This document shows positions 23,127 through 36,292 of a stretch of DNA of 63,979 bases, one piece after another. Each line of letters starts with the position of its first letter. Positions within the stretch are counted from its first letter, which is position 1. Location of the stretch: NCBI GenBank assembly GCA_030248135.1, contig JASANC010003493.1, positions 1-63,979 on the forward strand, given 5' to 3'. The DNA is from Theristus sp. LFF4_11. Its lineage: Eukaryota > Nematoda > Chromadorea > Monhysterida > Xyalidae. Under the pieces are notes generated by a model, which saw only the letters and a program-made list of their open reading frames with translations, had not been told where the DNA came from and searched no databases. Both the position numbers and the translations under genes were made by a program.

Positions 23127-25322
23127 ATGACTGATGAAGCATCGATCAAGCGTGTTCGCCAAAAGTTCGCCTGGGATTGTGGCTTGGCGTGTTTGGAAAT
23201 GTGCAACAGGTTTGGGTATTTAAAAAAACATTTTTCTTCTACGGTCTAACTCTAAATTACAGGCAATCAACTGATTGGTGGTGATTACGTGACGCCATTG
23301 CTGTGGGGCGGAGTCATCTTGCACATAAATCCCTGCATCACGTGATCGCCTGTCAGTTGATTGCCTGTACTTTTGATTTCGACTGCATGTAGTTTTTCCT
23401 GTAAAATCCACTCTTGGTTTGTTGGGATGACTCTTGGTGACTTGTGATTGGTTGTACTTCAATGAATAAAAAAATAAGCTGCTGATCCATTCTAAATAAA
23501 GAAAGCACTTGGATTTTGGCTTTGTGAAAATTGAAAAAACGATTCAGTGGTTTTGTTTTGACGTCCAATCACTGATTTGAAACCGCAGGAAATTAGGCCG
23601 CGAACCGAATGCCATTTACGAAAACTGGAACGGCGATAGTAACGTTAGCACATGGACAATTGAGCTGTTACACTTGGCTTGTCGTCTCAAAATCGCTCCG
23701 CTCATAAAGTTGTACACGAAAACAATCGAACAATCGCACAAATTTCATGTGAGTTGTTTGGTGGTGCTGTTTGATTGTCTGCAATGCAGGCTGCAGTGCA
23801 CAAGCATTCACGTTTGGGGCAGTCAAACAAAACACATGCAGCGGACGTGCAGCCTGCCTGGCTGACGCGAAATTGCTGTGACACCAATCCGCAGTAGCGG
23901 ACAGCGGCAATTAACTGACAGCAATTTTGTGTATAATCTGTTCATCTGAACGTATCACACAAAAATGACGTTAGAAACAAAATATGACGTCATGTGTGCT
24001 CGACAGGCAATAACCCGACCGGGTTAGTTTGGTTGTTTACCTGTTTAGCCAGGCAGAGAACCTCCTCACAATGTGGTCTGTTTATTATGCCTGAGGGCTC
24101 TGATTGAGTTTGAAGCAGCGTAAAATGCGCTGTACACATCAGCGTTGTTGATTGGTTTTTTTGAATCAAGCCTGTACAATGCAGCCAATAGCCATCAAGT
24201 GGTTTTTTGCCTGACGTCTTGTCCTTGTTGGTGTTTTTTTAAGATACGATTTTGAATGCTTTCGTTCAGTGTTTTTACTGGTGTGAGAAACGGGAGACTC
24301 GAAGTCGAGTTTGCGAGCTGCTCCAGCGATACGAAGAGCACATTGAAGTTCGGTGAGTACAGAAACATTTTTTCGGTATCACAAAGTTGTGAGTTTTGTT
24401 ATCGGTTGTTTTCAGCTGACATTAGGAGTAAAAGGCCGTCAGTCCAATCTGTCGAACAGCCAGTCTGTCAGACATCCCAACAACATTGCAGACTGGCTGC
24501 ATTTGAATCGGGTGAACTGATTTGTTAGACAACACAACGTTCAGCGGTGTTGAAACTTGATTAGTTTGGTGTGGTCTGTGTTGCGTTTCAAATCAAAGCG
24601 GAAGTTTTGTCATTTCACTGTTGGCAGTCGAATCACAGGATATCAGCGGGATTACCTGCGTTTGGTTTTGAATTGACTGAAATAATATTATAGATGGATT
24701 TTTGAAAACTAGTTTGTTTCTCATGCATAGAGAGAAAGCAGAATTGGAGCAAGGCTTCATTTTAGTCGGCTGTCCATTGGCGAGCTGAGCGCGTTTGTCA
24801 AATGTGGCCGTTTGCTCATTGTGCTTGTCAACGACCACCAATTGACGTGTGTCGAATGTGCCGGTCGCGCGAAACGAACCGTGAAATGTTTGCTTCGACC
24901 GATTTTCGTGGGCCATTTCGTGGTGCTGGTCGATGTGGTCGATGAGCAGTGGGTGCGATATTGTGATCCGGCGGTGGATCATGGTTTGGACAATGAGATT
25001 TTGTCAGACTTTTTGATTTTGACCCCCACCTCAGTTTATTCTTGTCTCGTGCAATATTCCTTGCTTTGTCTCATCTGAACATCCGGTCAAACTTAAAACT
25101 GAAATGATGGTTTGCTTGAACCGGGTAGAACCAATCTGTTAGCCCAATCCGAAAGCAGCCAAAACCAGTGATTTAGAGTTCGTCTGTAGTTTGCGTGTCA
25201 CGAGTAAGATCGCTGGAAAAGGTTGATTTTTAGAAATTTGTCGAACGTCGATAGAGAGATTCGATCGTGCTCGCACTGCCAGCGGCACTGACGAAGATGT
25301 GCTTGTTTTGCAAACGACATGA
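23127..25322 (+). CDS. GUCD1: GUCD1-like protein (guanylyl cyclase domain-containing 1 family, papain-like fold)
   Basis: GUCD1 proteins are small cytosolic proteins resembling C39-type peptidases; their biochemical role is poorly defined. Exons 23127-23209, 23589-23748, 24270-24352, 24766-24983 and 25234-25322 join in frame to 210 residues (human about 240). Family marks in order: WDCGLACLEM, which has the papain-like Cys position; STWTIELLHLACRL; FYWCEKRETR; LLIVLVNDHQLTC; GHFVVLVDVVDEQWVRYCDPA, with the His and Asp expected of the triad; and the tail FDRARTASGTDEDVLVL. Exon 3 uses the acceptor ttcgttcag at 24269; the more 5' ttttttaag would break the frame. A possible AATAAA signal is at 25454-25459. 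Intron 1 holds a small TA-type element. Confidence 0.88.
23260..23367. mobile_element. 108-bp TA-flanked miniature element in GUCD1-like intron 1
   Basis: Ends CAGGCAATCAACTGA and TCAGTTGATTGCCTG are perfect 15-bp inverted repeats, with TA on each side (23258-23259 and 23368-23369). This is a Tc1/mariner-type miniature element by size and target. Confidence 0.75.
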
Positions 25323-25554
25323 CAAGTTTTCTGGTCATCTGGGTTGCAATCTCAGATTGAAAGTGCCAAACATTTCCTTTTTTATTGTGAAAATGAACAA
25401 AATAGTTTATTGTGAATGAATGAGTCAAAGCACAACAACCATCAACGTCTTGAAATAAAACTAAACCTTTAAACATAAAGACCTATGAACTCAAATAAAC
25501 CTTCCAAAAAGCGAGTGCACGTTGAAACCTAACTAGCATTACCAAACACAACTA

Positions 25555-25994
25555 CCGTATTACCCCCATTAACCCCCCCACCATTGATCCCCCCCCCACC
25601 AATAAACCCCCACCCCCACGGCAAGTTTCCGAATAATCCCCCCACAAATAATCCCCCATGGGGGTTAATTGGAAACCTGTTTGAAACACATACCCAGCGA
25701 ATTCAGTGGCTGAATGCAGTGACATTGGTGAAATTGTGCTACCAAAGGCCCCAAAGGGATGAGTTAATGGTAATTTCATTACAAAAGGCTGTTACAAAAG
25801 GAAATCTCTGTGAAAAGTAGAAGTTTCTGCGACTTTCTTGCCTGCCATGCAAGATATTTTTGCCATTTTTCAACAAACCCCCACCCCTAGATTTTTTTTG
25901 TAAATAAACCCCCTCCCCCCCCACCAATAAACCCCCACCCCTAAAAGTCGCTGACGTATAAATCCCCCATGGGGGTTTATTGGAGGTAATACGG
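25555..25994 (+). mobile_element. TA-target miniature element, family F, copy 1
   Basis: Starts CCGTATTACCCCCATTAA and ends ATTGGAGGTAATACGG, flanked by TA. It is about 440 bp. Poly-C runs with AATAAACCCCCA repeats flank a conserved middle (caaaggccccaaagggatga). It separates the convergent 3' ends of the GUCD1-like and xanthine dehydrogenase-like genes. Further copies lie at 37050, 39668 and 41179. Confidence 0.85.
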
Positions 25995-26236
25995 TATTCA
26001 AAATTATCACGATCAAAGCGAATCATAGTTCTGCCTTTTCTACATTGTACTCAATCAATTGTGTTAAACTGTGTGTGAATTTGGTCCCAGTGGTGGTTTG
26101 ATGGATAACTAGCTTGGTGCGACGATGTATTTATGTGACCCTGTATCTGCGTGTAAAAAGCAATCAATTTTCAAAGCACTTTTATTAAAATTTATTAAAT
26201 TAAAACAATTTTATTAAAACTTAGAAGCAATCAGGC

Positions 26237-29200
26237 TCAGGCCTTTTTCGACGCCAAAACTTTGCCGAGCAGCGGATCGGCGCAGGCCATTCGTATCGCC
26301 TTCACCGTCAACGGCGCCGGGAACACTTTCGGCGGTTGATCGTGCTCCGCTCGTTTCTGATTTATCGCGTCCAACAACGCAAAGTAGACAGACGAGCCCA
26401 TGTAAAATGGCGGTTCACCGATGCCCTAAAAACGAAGCGAAATAGAAAATGCCGGATAATACCATCCGTTAAACGGTTTTTCATTGTCGAAATACTCTGA
26501 GACTACCTTTGACGAATAAATGTTGCCGGGCGTCGCAGAATCTTTCAACAAGGCGACCTTGAATTTGCGCGGCACCGTTTTCACGGTCGGTATCTTGTAC
26601 GTCAACATGCTGTTTGACGAGAGTCGTCCATCTGGTCTGTACGTCAGCTCTTCCATGGTAGTCCAACCGTAGCCCTTGTGGATCAAAGTTTTCATGCGTA
26701 GGGTGGCACTCAAATTGGGCTGAGTGTTCAGTTCATCGCAAATAAAACGGTCCATTGCTAACCTGCATGAAGCCGCCCTCGATCTGGCCAATGTCGATCG
26801 CCGGATTCAAACTGTCCCCAACATCCATTACAATTGTTGCCGATAGAACCTGCACGATTAAAAAAGGGATTGTTTATGGTCAAAAGACTTATCTGTTCCG
26901 TTTGATTCTATCGTTTCTCACTCACCTCATGATCGCCCGTCAAACAGTCGAGCTCAACTTCGACGGCCGCCGCGGCGCCGACCGCATATCGGCTGTGTAG
27001 ATTTTCGCGCGACGGCACTCCGAGTCCGGCGCACGACAGGTTGACACGATCGGCAAATGCAGCGCCCACCCAGTGCACCCACTGACCACTTGGATTTGCT
27101 TTCTTGTACGGCTCGATGCGTTGGAGCAGCTCTTCGCAGGCGTTCTGAAAGCCGAAATGCCTAGTGCACGCCAAAAAAGCCGTCATCGTCGTTTTCGCCA
27201 ATTCATAAAGAGGTTCAAAGAGCAAAGACGCAATCGTACAAAATAGATCACCTTCACTGCAAGTCCGACGACATCGGTACCTTGACTGCCGCCTGTGGGC
27301 AGCGGATTCGGTGTACGAGACAGGTCACAACCATTGCATTTGATCGTTTCCAGTGGCACTCCGAGCGCCTGAGCATAAACGCCAATGTAATTCGTGGGAC
27401 TATTGTCAACAAAATCCAGCAGCAAATCAGCAAACCTGTTGTGCAATTTGCATGCATTTAATAAACAATCCTTGTCCCATTTCGACGCCGCCAAGTGACA
27501 ATAGTACAGTTCCATCTGTAAATATGTTCACGAGCGCAGAACCCTGAACAAAATGAACATGAGCACAAAGATTTCTTGATAGAATTGGGCCAAATTTTGT
27601 TTCCAATGAATGATTCTAACACACTTGTTCGAAGGCACCGCCATGGCCGAGCTGGTATCGATTTGGTATGATGGCTATTCCGCGTTTGCTGAACTTGTGG
27701 CTCCTAAAGATAGATGATCATCAAGTGTTTGTATTATTTGTTGTGTTAAAACTTTTCAATTAAAAATGATATACTTGTTGTATTCAAGAAACTCCGCTTT
27801 CCGCGCTTTGAATTTTGACAATTCCATACATTCCTTCCAGCATCGAATCATATTTTCGTTTATTATAGTGTCTCCGGCCAACCTGGCATAGCCAGTGTCT
27901 GCGAAGTTAAGTTCGCGTACCTGTTTAGATATGTTTAACAGTTAAACATGACGTCAAGTGTACTTTCAAAAATACTATTACAAATCTACATACTTCTTCC
28001 GGCGGCAGTTTCAAGTGGTAGGCAATGTGTTGCAGTATAATATCGCCGATGAAAAATGACTGCGGAGCACCAAAACCTCGAAATGCCGTATTGGACTGAA
28101 TATTTGTCTTCACTGCGGCGCACGTACTTTCCCCGACTGGCATTGCGTAAGTGCAATCAATGTTTCCAGAAACGACAACGGGAATCTGTAAAATTGATCG
28201 TGAAAACGAAAACGGCAAAGTTTCAAACGCAGAAGTTCAGTCACCATTGGAGACAAGCCCATAAAGCAACCAGCGTTTGCGAATGTGTCAACTTTGACAG
28301 CTGTGATTTTGCCCGCTTTCGTGACGCCAACCTGTTTAAAGAGAAACGAATCATAAACCACGATCTCTAATTTTGTGTGATGCAAAAAAATCTTACTTTG
28401 AATTCACCATACAATTCATGACGCTTTCCAGTGCCGATGATATCTTCATGACGTGTCAAAAAAGTCATTGCAGGCCGTTTGAATCTGTGGAAGATCGTAC
28501 GGCTTCATATTTAAAAGTACATGTACGGTGGAGGTGGTCCTCTTCCTCTTTAACACAGGAAAGAAAAAAATGCGAAAACCAATTTGATCCTTTTTCACCT
28601 TATAAAAAGATTATAGATTTTAATGCAGTAGTTTCTAACAAACCGAGGAAATTATCAATAAGCGACAAAACCCACTTGACCGCAGCGAGTGCCGCTGTGT
28701 GCACAACCAAACTGTTGTCCGCCTGCTTGCCACCAAATGCACCACCTGGTCGCCAAAACTCCAGGAAAGTAATTGTGAAAAAAGTTTTGTGAAATAACAA
28801 AATCACAAACCAACCGACGCGCTTGACTTGCACGTTGATTGTGTGAAACGGCCGAGCGAGAAGTGCAGCAAGCACGCCTTGAATTAACATTGGTGCTTGA
28901 TTGGCACAATAAACTGTGATGTCATCCACCTCGCCAGGTACCACAACGGCGCACTGCGGCTCAAGATACATGTGCTCCTGACATTTTTAATAAACCAGTC
29001 TCTCTTGCAGCACCAAAATCAGAATTGATGCATTTGGTCTACCTGGCCTCCACTATGTATTTCACCGGTTACAACAAGTTCGCTTTTCTCAAGTTCAGCC
29101 ATTACATCGCCTTTCGTCACAACTGCCGGTGGCACGATAAACGCTTTCTTACTGATTGCCTCCTACAAATATAGAGGATTAGACAGCACTTGTTCTTTTA

Positions 29201-32200
29201 ACACAGAATTACTTGTAATACTAGCTAGGTAAGTGCTACAACACCTTGATACTCGTTACGACTGGTAGATCTTCGTAGTGTACTTTCACTTTGCCTGCCG
29301 CTGCACGTGCTACATTGATGTCGGTTGCCACAACAGCAGAAATGCATTGACCTTCGGTGAGAACCTGAATACTGTTCTATAGTATTGGTGTAAAGTGTTC
29401 ACAATATAGTGTGAACAATAATTTTTGCCAAACCTCGCCATCTGCAAAGCGATATGTATCATCTGGCATCATTCCCATTGTGTTCGTGTTCATATTTTGA
29501 CCTCCGGGTGGAATGTCATTTTTGTCCACATACCCAATAACACCCGGTACAGCCAGCGCCTCGGAATAATCAACTTTTAAGATTTTCGCATGTGATCTCG
29601 TGCTTAGTACCAATCCGCAGTAGACCATGTCTGACACAAATGTAACTCAATAAGATGTTAGTATTCGGTTGAAAACCTCGCAAGAAAATACTTCACAAGC
29701 GTTACCATGTATCTTCATGTCACCAACGTATTGCGCCTCTCCAGTGCTGTGTCGATCGGCCCAAGAATGAACAAGGGGGCGCCCCAGAGCAGGTGTGGTA
29801 ACATCCTTGAAAAACAATTTTAATTTATACACTTTATTAACCATAAAGAAGTGTGACGACTACACTGAAGAACGATACGAACCGTATGACACTGCATCGG
29901 TTCCATTGTTTTAATGAGTGAGTCGCGTTGCTTTGATCGGAACGATCTGTCATTGTCATGGGGAAATGGTACGTTTTTTGCGATGTCCGCAAACAGCGTG
30001 CAGAAACGTTCGCGGGTGTCCGTGAAAAACCGGGCGTACAAAGAGACACAACACGTGCTAGCCCACTCTTCGTACGGCTTCAACTCGGCCACAAGTAGAT
30101 CCATTGCTGCGTGGATTGTCTCGTGGTCAGGTTTCCTGTCCACGTAGTGGAAAAGCAAATTTTTACTCATCTTCGCTCAATGAATTTTTTTTGGATCACG
30201 TTTTTACAACAATCGAACACAAAGTCTTTCATGCAAAACTAAACCGTATCTCTGCCATTCTAAAAAATACCTACCGATTTTTCCATGCGTCTATGGCTTT
30301 CACTTGCACCGGAGTGGCAGCGATGCCGCCGTACACCAACCGGCAGTCTTCAATGGATCCGTCATCTGCCTTGAATTTTACCCAACCCGCAGCGTTCACA
30401 ATGCCACGTTCGCCAATGCCATGCCGAAGACCTTGTTTGTACGTCATGAAGAAATCGAACTGAAAAGACGAGTCTAACACAATAATTGTGTGGATAAAGA
30501 ATATGATTTGTAATGCATAGAATCTCGGACAACATTCTCACTCTCGTCGCAGCCGGGATGAACGCGGCCGAGATAAATTCGTTTGGCTTTATATTAACTC
30601 GATTGTTGCCCGGATAGAAATCGTGCGTAATAGGAACCGTGCGTGTTTTCCCATCGTCATCCGTTACGTCCACCGTACACCCGGCAGCTAAAAAGGAACA
30701 CGTCAAATCCGACGTTGGCTGACCCTGGCCAGTTGCCAAGTTGCCCGACCAAGTCTGTAATAATAGAGAAAAGACTGAACAACAAACAATGCCAATGCAT
30801 TGTAGTAGTCAAACCACAGGGCGCACCGATTGATTGCGCAGTTGTTGTGAGAACAGCGTATGGATGTTCCACGACATCGTGTCCAGAATCGTTGATTTTT
30901 CAACTAAAGTGGAGATGTTCGAATGTGTTGTTGTCAACCACTTGTTTTGGTAAGCCCATTCTACCTCCGAGTTTTTTCGTCGCTTCCTTCAAAATGTAAT
31001 CCATGGCTGTCAACGAGAAACCAGCACCCAGCTTGACGCCCTCGTCCGTGATTGCAAACTCGAGCAATTCCTTCACGTTTGTGGTCGTGATCCAAATTTT
31101 GTGTGGGTTACTGCGATCGTAAATACCTGTCAAGTGACAAAATTGAACATTTCAAATGCGTTGAGGCACAAACACGAAACGAACTTAATAGAGTTTTGTA
31201 TTTCCTGTACCAGCCATGATTGTGTTCCCAACAACGATTGCGTTCGAGCCGTGTTGCTTTCGTAGTTTGCAGAATTCGTCGAGCGTTCGCGGACGATAAA
31301 GTGTGAAGTTGTCGCCTTTCAAAACCAAACGGTCGTTGGTGTATTTCTCGTGGTTCACCTGTAATTAACGGCAATTGAAACTGAAAAATTACCCGATGGC
31401 AAATAATTGATTTCCCACACAACAAAAATACACCATGTTAACAATGCAAACCATCAGTTCAGATGGAAATATCGGCTCCTGTGACGGGTCGTACGGTTTC
31501 ACGACTTGCTCCCAATTCGTCAGCAACGCCTTCTGTCCGTTGGGCGTTTTATTCTTGCAGCAGTTCTTCAGACCGCAAGCATTCTGCGAGAATGTGTAGA
31601 ACGACTCCAGTATTGGACGATAGCCGGTGCAGCGGCAAAGGTTACCTGTGTATGCCAATTCGAAAGAACTACAGTCGAACTCAATAATATGTGGAATCAG
31701 CTGATCGGTCGGTCGAGGGGAGGCTGCTCACACTCCGCACCCTTCTTTTTTCGTGGATCTGGATTCTATTGAAACGTGTTTCTTCAGTCAGTCAGTCAGT
31801 CAGTCAGTTTTATTCTGCAGTGCACGGCATAATACCAGAGAAGTGTAAGACACCATGAGTAGGCAAGCCAAAGTTTCTTTTAAAAGAGTGAATTTCCAGC
31901 ACCCTTTTCATGCTAAAAATAAACTCAAAGGGTTGGAGAACTGCGAAATTCAGATTTTTTTATTCAACAGCTCAAAATGCAATTTTTGTTTGACGACGAC
32001 GACGTCGTCGCTTAATTTTTGCGTGTGAACTGAAAGACAAAAACCTGAAATGAGTGCGCTGTGTAGCCAGCTGAAGGGGGTTTCATTCCTAGCTGACCGA
32101 TCGACATGCGTCCGCAATTAAAAAAATGCGTTCCGACTTCGCGGACGACGACGACACGACGACGACTTTGCTTTCATCTTTCATTTTCACCGTTTTCAAG

Positions 32201-33648
32201 TTGTTTCTGGTAAGCTGCTGTGTTCATTTACTTGGTGCACGCAGCAAACCATGCACAACGCACTCCTTTCAGGCTTTTGTCTTTCAGTTCACCCGCAAAA
32301 ATTAAGCGACGATGTCGTCGTCGTCGTCAAACAAAAAAATGCATTTTGAGCTGTTGATTTGAAAAAATCTGAATTTTGCAGTCTCTAACATTTTCAGTTT
32401 ATTTTTAGCATAAAAAGGGTGGTGGAAATTCACACTTATTCAAAAGAAACACGTTTCAATAGAATCCAGATCCACGAAAAAAGAAGGGTGCGGAGTGTGA
32501 GCAGCCTCCCCTCGACCGACCAATCAGCTGATTCCACATATTATTGAGTTCGACTGTAAAATGTAGATGCACCAACAGTTTTTCCGTCGGAGAATATAGT
32601 ATACGGAATCGCCGAGTAAAACATTGCAGTTTTTCAGGGTGCAATGAACGCGCGATATTTGATTGAAAGAAAAAATTTTTCAGAAACCCAATAATGTGTC
32701 AAATTTGACGTGTTTTTTAAACTAATTGATTTTTCGTGCTATTCTGTTCTATGCTTTTCGTGCACACGAATGGAAATTATCTCGGCATTCTTAAAGAAAA
32801 CAATTCCTAGTTTGCGACTGATCTCGCCTTGATGGAGAATACAAAGACGGTCTTATTTGTTCGGCCATACTGTACAATTGAATTTTTTTGTCTTTTACCG
32901 TGAAGAGCGTGCTCGATTTCGGCCGGTGTCGGCTGCGGATTGTTGCGTAACAGCGCATACATTGACATGACGAAGCCCGGGGTGCAGTAGCCGCACTGCG
33001 AGCCATGACCTTTGATCAGGCGTTCCTGCATCGGATCGTTTTGGATCGATGTTTCTACATATAAAATCAAATAACGAAAATTTGAAAAAAGGAGAAAATT
33101 ATTTTTTTACCTGAACCGGATGTAGACCGTTTTTGACGGAACCAATACCCTCTACCGTGATGACCGCATGCCCGTGCACGGCAAACACCGGCAACAGACA
33201 GGCGTTCATTGCGAGATGACTGAATGAAACGACGAAAGATTTTAGACAAGCACACAATCTCACAATTTTGTGTAAACTGTGCTGTAATAAATTAGGTAAA
33301 CTTACATCACCCGACTTCGTGAGTGGATGTACTTCGATACGACTACCGTGCAACTGCCGCATTGTCCCTCTAAGCAGCCGACTTTCGTGCCCGTCAAGCC
33401 CACTGAAAAGAATTTTAAAAATTTGATCAATTTAAAGAATATTAATTTGTATTTGTCTCTTCACCCCTTTCCTCTACCATTGAAATAACTTCAGGTTCAG
33501 GGTTCAAATGAAAAAGAACATTTTTTACAAACATACGTTTTTCTCGAAGAAGATAAGCCAACGTCCAGTCGGGCTTTGCATCCTTCACCTCGACTTTTTG
33601 GCCGTTTACAAAGAAAATGACAGATGAAGTTGTGTTGCATTCAGACAT
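26237..33648 (-). CDS. Xanthine dehydrogenase / aldehyde oxidase family molybdo-flavoenzyme
   Basis: Cytosolic 2x[2Fe-2S]/FAD/Mo-pterin oxidase. Twenty-eight exons (e.g. 33537-33648, 33306-33402, 33111-33219, 32899-33025, 31452-31645 ... 26507-26674, 26237-26425) join in frame to 1,312 residues; mammalian XDH has about 1,333. [2Fe-2S] ligands are C47, C52, C55, C77 and C117, C120, C152, C154. An FAD domain follows (about 200-520). The molybdenum domain has Q769, GGAFGGK at 797-803, FRGFG at 913-917 and GEPP with the catalytic E1254. Bovine Glu802, Arg880, Phe1009 and Thr1010 align with Gln804, Val882, His1011 and Gly1012, so purine specificity is doubtful and an aldehyde-oxidase-like role is possible. 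Several AATAAA signals lie within 60 bp of the stop. Most introns are 45-150 bp, but intron 4 is 1.25 kb and is made of transposons. Two acceptors end AAG rather than CAG (exons 12 and 27). Confidence 0.95.
31672..32556. mobile_element. 885-bp palindromic TA-target element in intron 4 of the XDH-like gene
   Basis: Starts CAGTCGAACTCAATAATATG, ends with the reverse complement, and is flanked by TA. The two halves are inverse copies along almost their full length, including GACGACGACGTCGTCGC-type runs near 31990 and 32310. The left half has an extra (CAGT)n run near 31785-31807. Tc1/mariner-type by TA target and CAGT terminus. In the pre-mRNA it would form a hairpin of over 400 bp. Confidence 0.82.
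32604..32872 (-). mobile_element. TA-target element, family H, copy 1 (intron 4 of the XDH-like gene)
   Basis: About 270 bp, with ends related to CGGTATGGCCGA and TCGGCCATACTG next to TA. It matches the element at 49338-49602 over its length but is more diverged. It lies between the palindrome at 31672 and exon 4. Reverse-strand frames give no recognisable transposase. Confidence 0.7.
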
Positions 33649-36290
33649 TTCGACAAGTTTTTCTTAGTTATTTCAGGAATTGAACTGAAACGGTAAAAAA
33701 GGTTAAAAAATGTTTTAAACAGCGTTAAAAGTAAAAAAACGTTGAAAAGGACTGCAAAACTGTAAAACCGAAAAATCCTCTCTGAAAAAAACTTGCAAAT
33801 GGAAACGGAAAAAATCTGCCGAACACTACCATTCAGAACCGTCAAAATTAATAAATATAAATTCCAACACTACGTAAATACAGATAAAGCGTTGTGAAAA
33901 CTAGTTTTAAGCGACGGTTTGTCAGGTACAGTGACATCGCTGCATTGAAAAACAGGCTTCGAAACTCTCTTGTCAGCAGCATATGACAATAAAAACAATA
34001 TTTACTTTGGTACACGCATTTACGCAATGACATTGACGAATTTACAAATCGTCAACTCCAGCCTTAACAGATTGGTATACATTTGAATCGGGCACGCCAA
34101 TTGATATTTCCAATGTTCCACAGCCAATTGGCATGCAACGAATATAATTTTTATCGTTGAGAATAACAAAAAATGCCAATATCTCGCGTTTCGTTGCGTA
34201 CACTAGAAATCAATTGATTTTTTAAAGCTCAGATTTTCAAAGTCGTTTTCTAACATTTTGTAATTCACCAAATAAAGATTGAATTTTGGTCATTGAACTA
34301 ACGAAACAGTTTAGAAAAGTTGTTAGGACTTAGGACTTCGGAGTTGTTCACTCGCCTTCGTTTGAGCCTCAGTATCAGTTGCCGCAGCACTCAGAGAGAT
34401 TGTACCGTGCGCTGTGCGGACGTTGAATTGACTGTTTTTTTTGTTGTTTACATTACTTCGAACGAACAAACAGAGAAAGAGAGAAAGAAAATTGATAAAA
34501 ATTCCTCCCGCAGAGCAGAGTGTCAGGTTGTCAGGCAAACGATAACGGTCCAGTTTTTCGTCGCAGTGGCAGACGATGAAAAATGAAAAAAACAAGTGAA
34601 ACGGGGAGATAACGCTGCGACCGTTTCAGGTGCATGGGAGACATGAGTTCATCAGAAGGTGGGGCGGGTGGGGTTTTGTTTTTGCAACCTTTATGATATG
34701 GGAACTGTTTATGATGATTTGAAAAATTCTTTGTAAGCGTCAAACCGGATCAGACAATGCACTTAGGAAAGCGTAATGTTCAACATGTAGCTCAGAAATG
34801 TGTTGAAATATCCAATGCAGAAAAATAATGCAGATGTGAATGCAGATTCAGATGCAAATGTTCTTGAATATATTGATGCAGATGCAGAATATTTTTTCAT
34901 AGCAAAAAAAACGGCTGTGCGATGGCTAGGTATCAATAAACTTTTTTTGATCTATTTGTTTTTGCTTCTGAAAACTTTTTCTGCACGGCATTCTTCCTGT
35001 ACAACGGTTACTGCATGTGTGTCTGCATCTACACGAACATGCATCTGCATTTGAATCTGCTTCTAGTATCTATCTCTGCATCCATGCACAGGTCACCGGT
35101 GTGATGGATGGAGCTGCCACAAATGAAAAAACTTTGTTCAACTATTATACATTGTATTTTGCTTTGTGCATGCAACGCACATTTGAGTTCTGCACTGCCA
35201 CCCTACCCCTCCAGTGTTATGTTCCAACTTTGGCACATTGATTCGGGGGGGGGCAGGGGGGGGGACAAACTTGCATCTCAGGATCCGTATTATCTATCTT
35301 TTCGGGCGAAGGAGGCGGAGTAATGTTGAATGATGTGTGGACAAGCCTCACAGCTGACAAGCTGTTTTGCACCCGTGTAGTTAGAATGTGAAATAAAATA
35401 AATTTATTTTGTGAGAAAAGATTCTGATTAGTTTTTTTTCTCAATTTCTTGCACAAATCTGCCGTCAGAATACATTTTGCTGATTTCTAATTGCCGCATT
35501 GCCATGAACCAGTTTCCATATGCGTGCAAACGCATATTGGGACACGTTTACTGAGATAACACTTGTGGTCAATAAAAATGGAGCGTGCATTTGTGGTTTT
35601 ATTTCAATCTCCAATACAAGCCAGAAACCAGCGCGCAATTTTTGGATGAAAAGTGTTCCCCTCAATGTCATTTGATATCCTTGATTAATGGCCGCTTTTT
35701 GAAATGGAATGAAAAAGAAAAAGCTATCGCCAAAACGCTGAATTTAAAATGAAAGAATAAACTGGTTTTAAGCACCACCAAAGAAGATCGTCATTTTTTT
35801 CAATAAAAAAGCAAAACTTTGGTGATGTCTTGCGAAGATTATGAGATTTCTTTTCGTTTGTGTAATAGTAAAGTTTTTCGTGGATTTATTTTGAATCGTT
35901 TATTCTTAATGAGTTTTTTCCGAAACTTTTAGTTTTGACAGTTTTTTTTGAACGTGTCATTTTACTGCGATTCATTTGAATTACCGAAAATTTGTCAAAA
36001 CCGAGTGTTTGCAAAATGTACACGTTTTCTTAATACCGGTAATTGCATTTTCTTTGTGTGTTTCACTGTTGTGTTGAGTCACACGCAGTTTTATCCCTCA
36101 TGGGATTTTTTTCTAATATCTTCGACAACTGCGCGGCGGTTTTTAACGAGTTTTTTTTTTTTGAAATGGCTTCCTATGGTTCTGTTTTTCTCTGTTTGAG
36201 TGTCAGAGAGGTTTTTCAAACCATCAAAATCATCTCACACTCCCCCACAGCTTGTAAAACACTCCGTACCTGACATACTCATTCCCAATG
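33649..36290. other. 2.6-kb stretch upstream of the XDH-like gene
   Basis: No gene recognised. The part near 33650-34300 would carry the promoter of the minus-strand XDH-like gene. At 34808-34890 the hexamer GCAGAT/ATGCAG recurs, and near 35005-35085 its complement recurs (CATCTGCAT and similar), so the two can pair. A dispersed repeat occupies about 35290-35560. Poly-G runs are at 35250-35270. Confidence 0.45.
35290..35560. repeat. Dispersed repeat, family I, copy 1
   Basis: The stretch from cttttcgggcgaaggaggcgg through gcacaaatctgccgtcagaatac to gggacacgttta recurs at 59805-60165, with a short part near 58185-58262. No terminal repeats or target duplication could be defined, so the class of element is unknown. 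Confidence 0.6.
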
Positions 36291-36292
36291 TA

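Noticed and set aside
24236..24269. GUCD1-like exon 3 starting at the ttttttaag acceptor (24243)
   Set aside because: It breaks the reading frame. The acceptor at 24269 restores the frame and the family alignment.
25739..26026. Short frames in family F elements sharing a common peptide (around THPFGAFGS)
   Set aside because: They recur because the element recurs. There is no start context and copies differ by frameshifts and stops.
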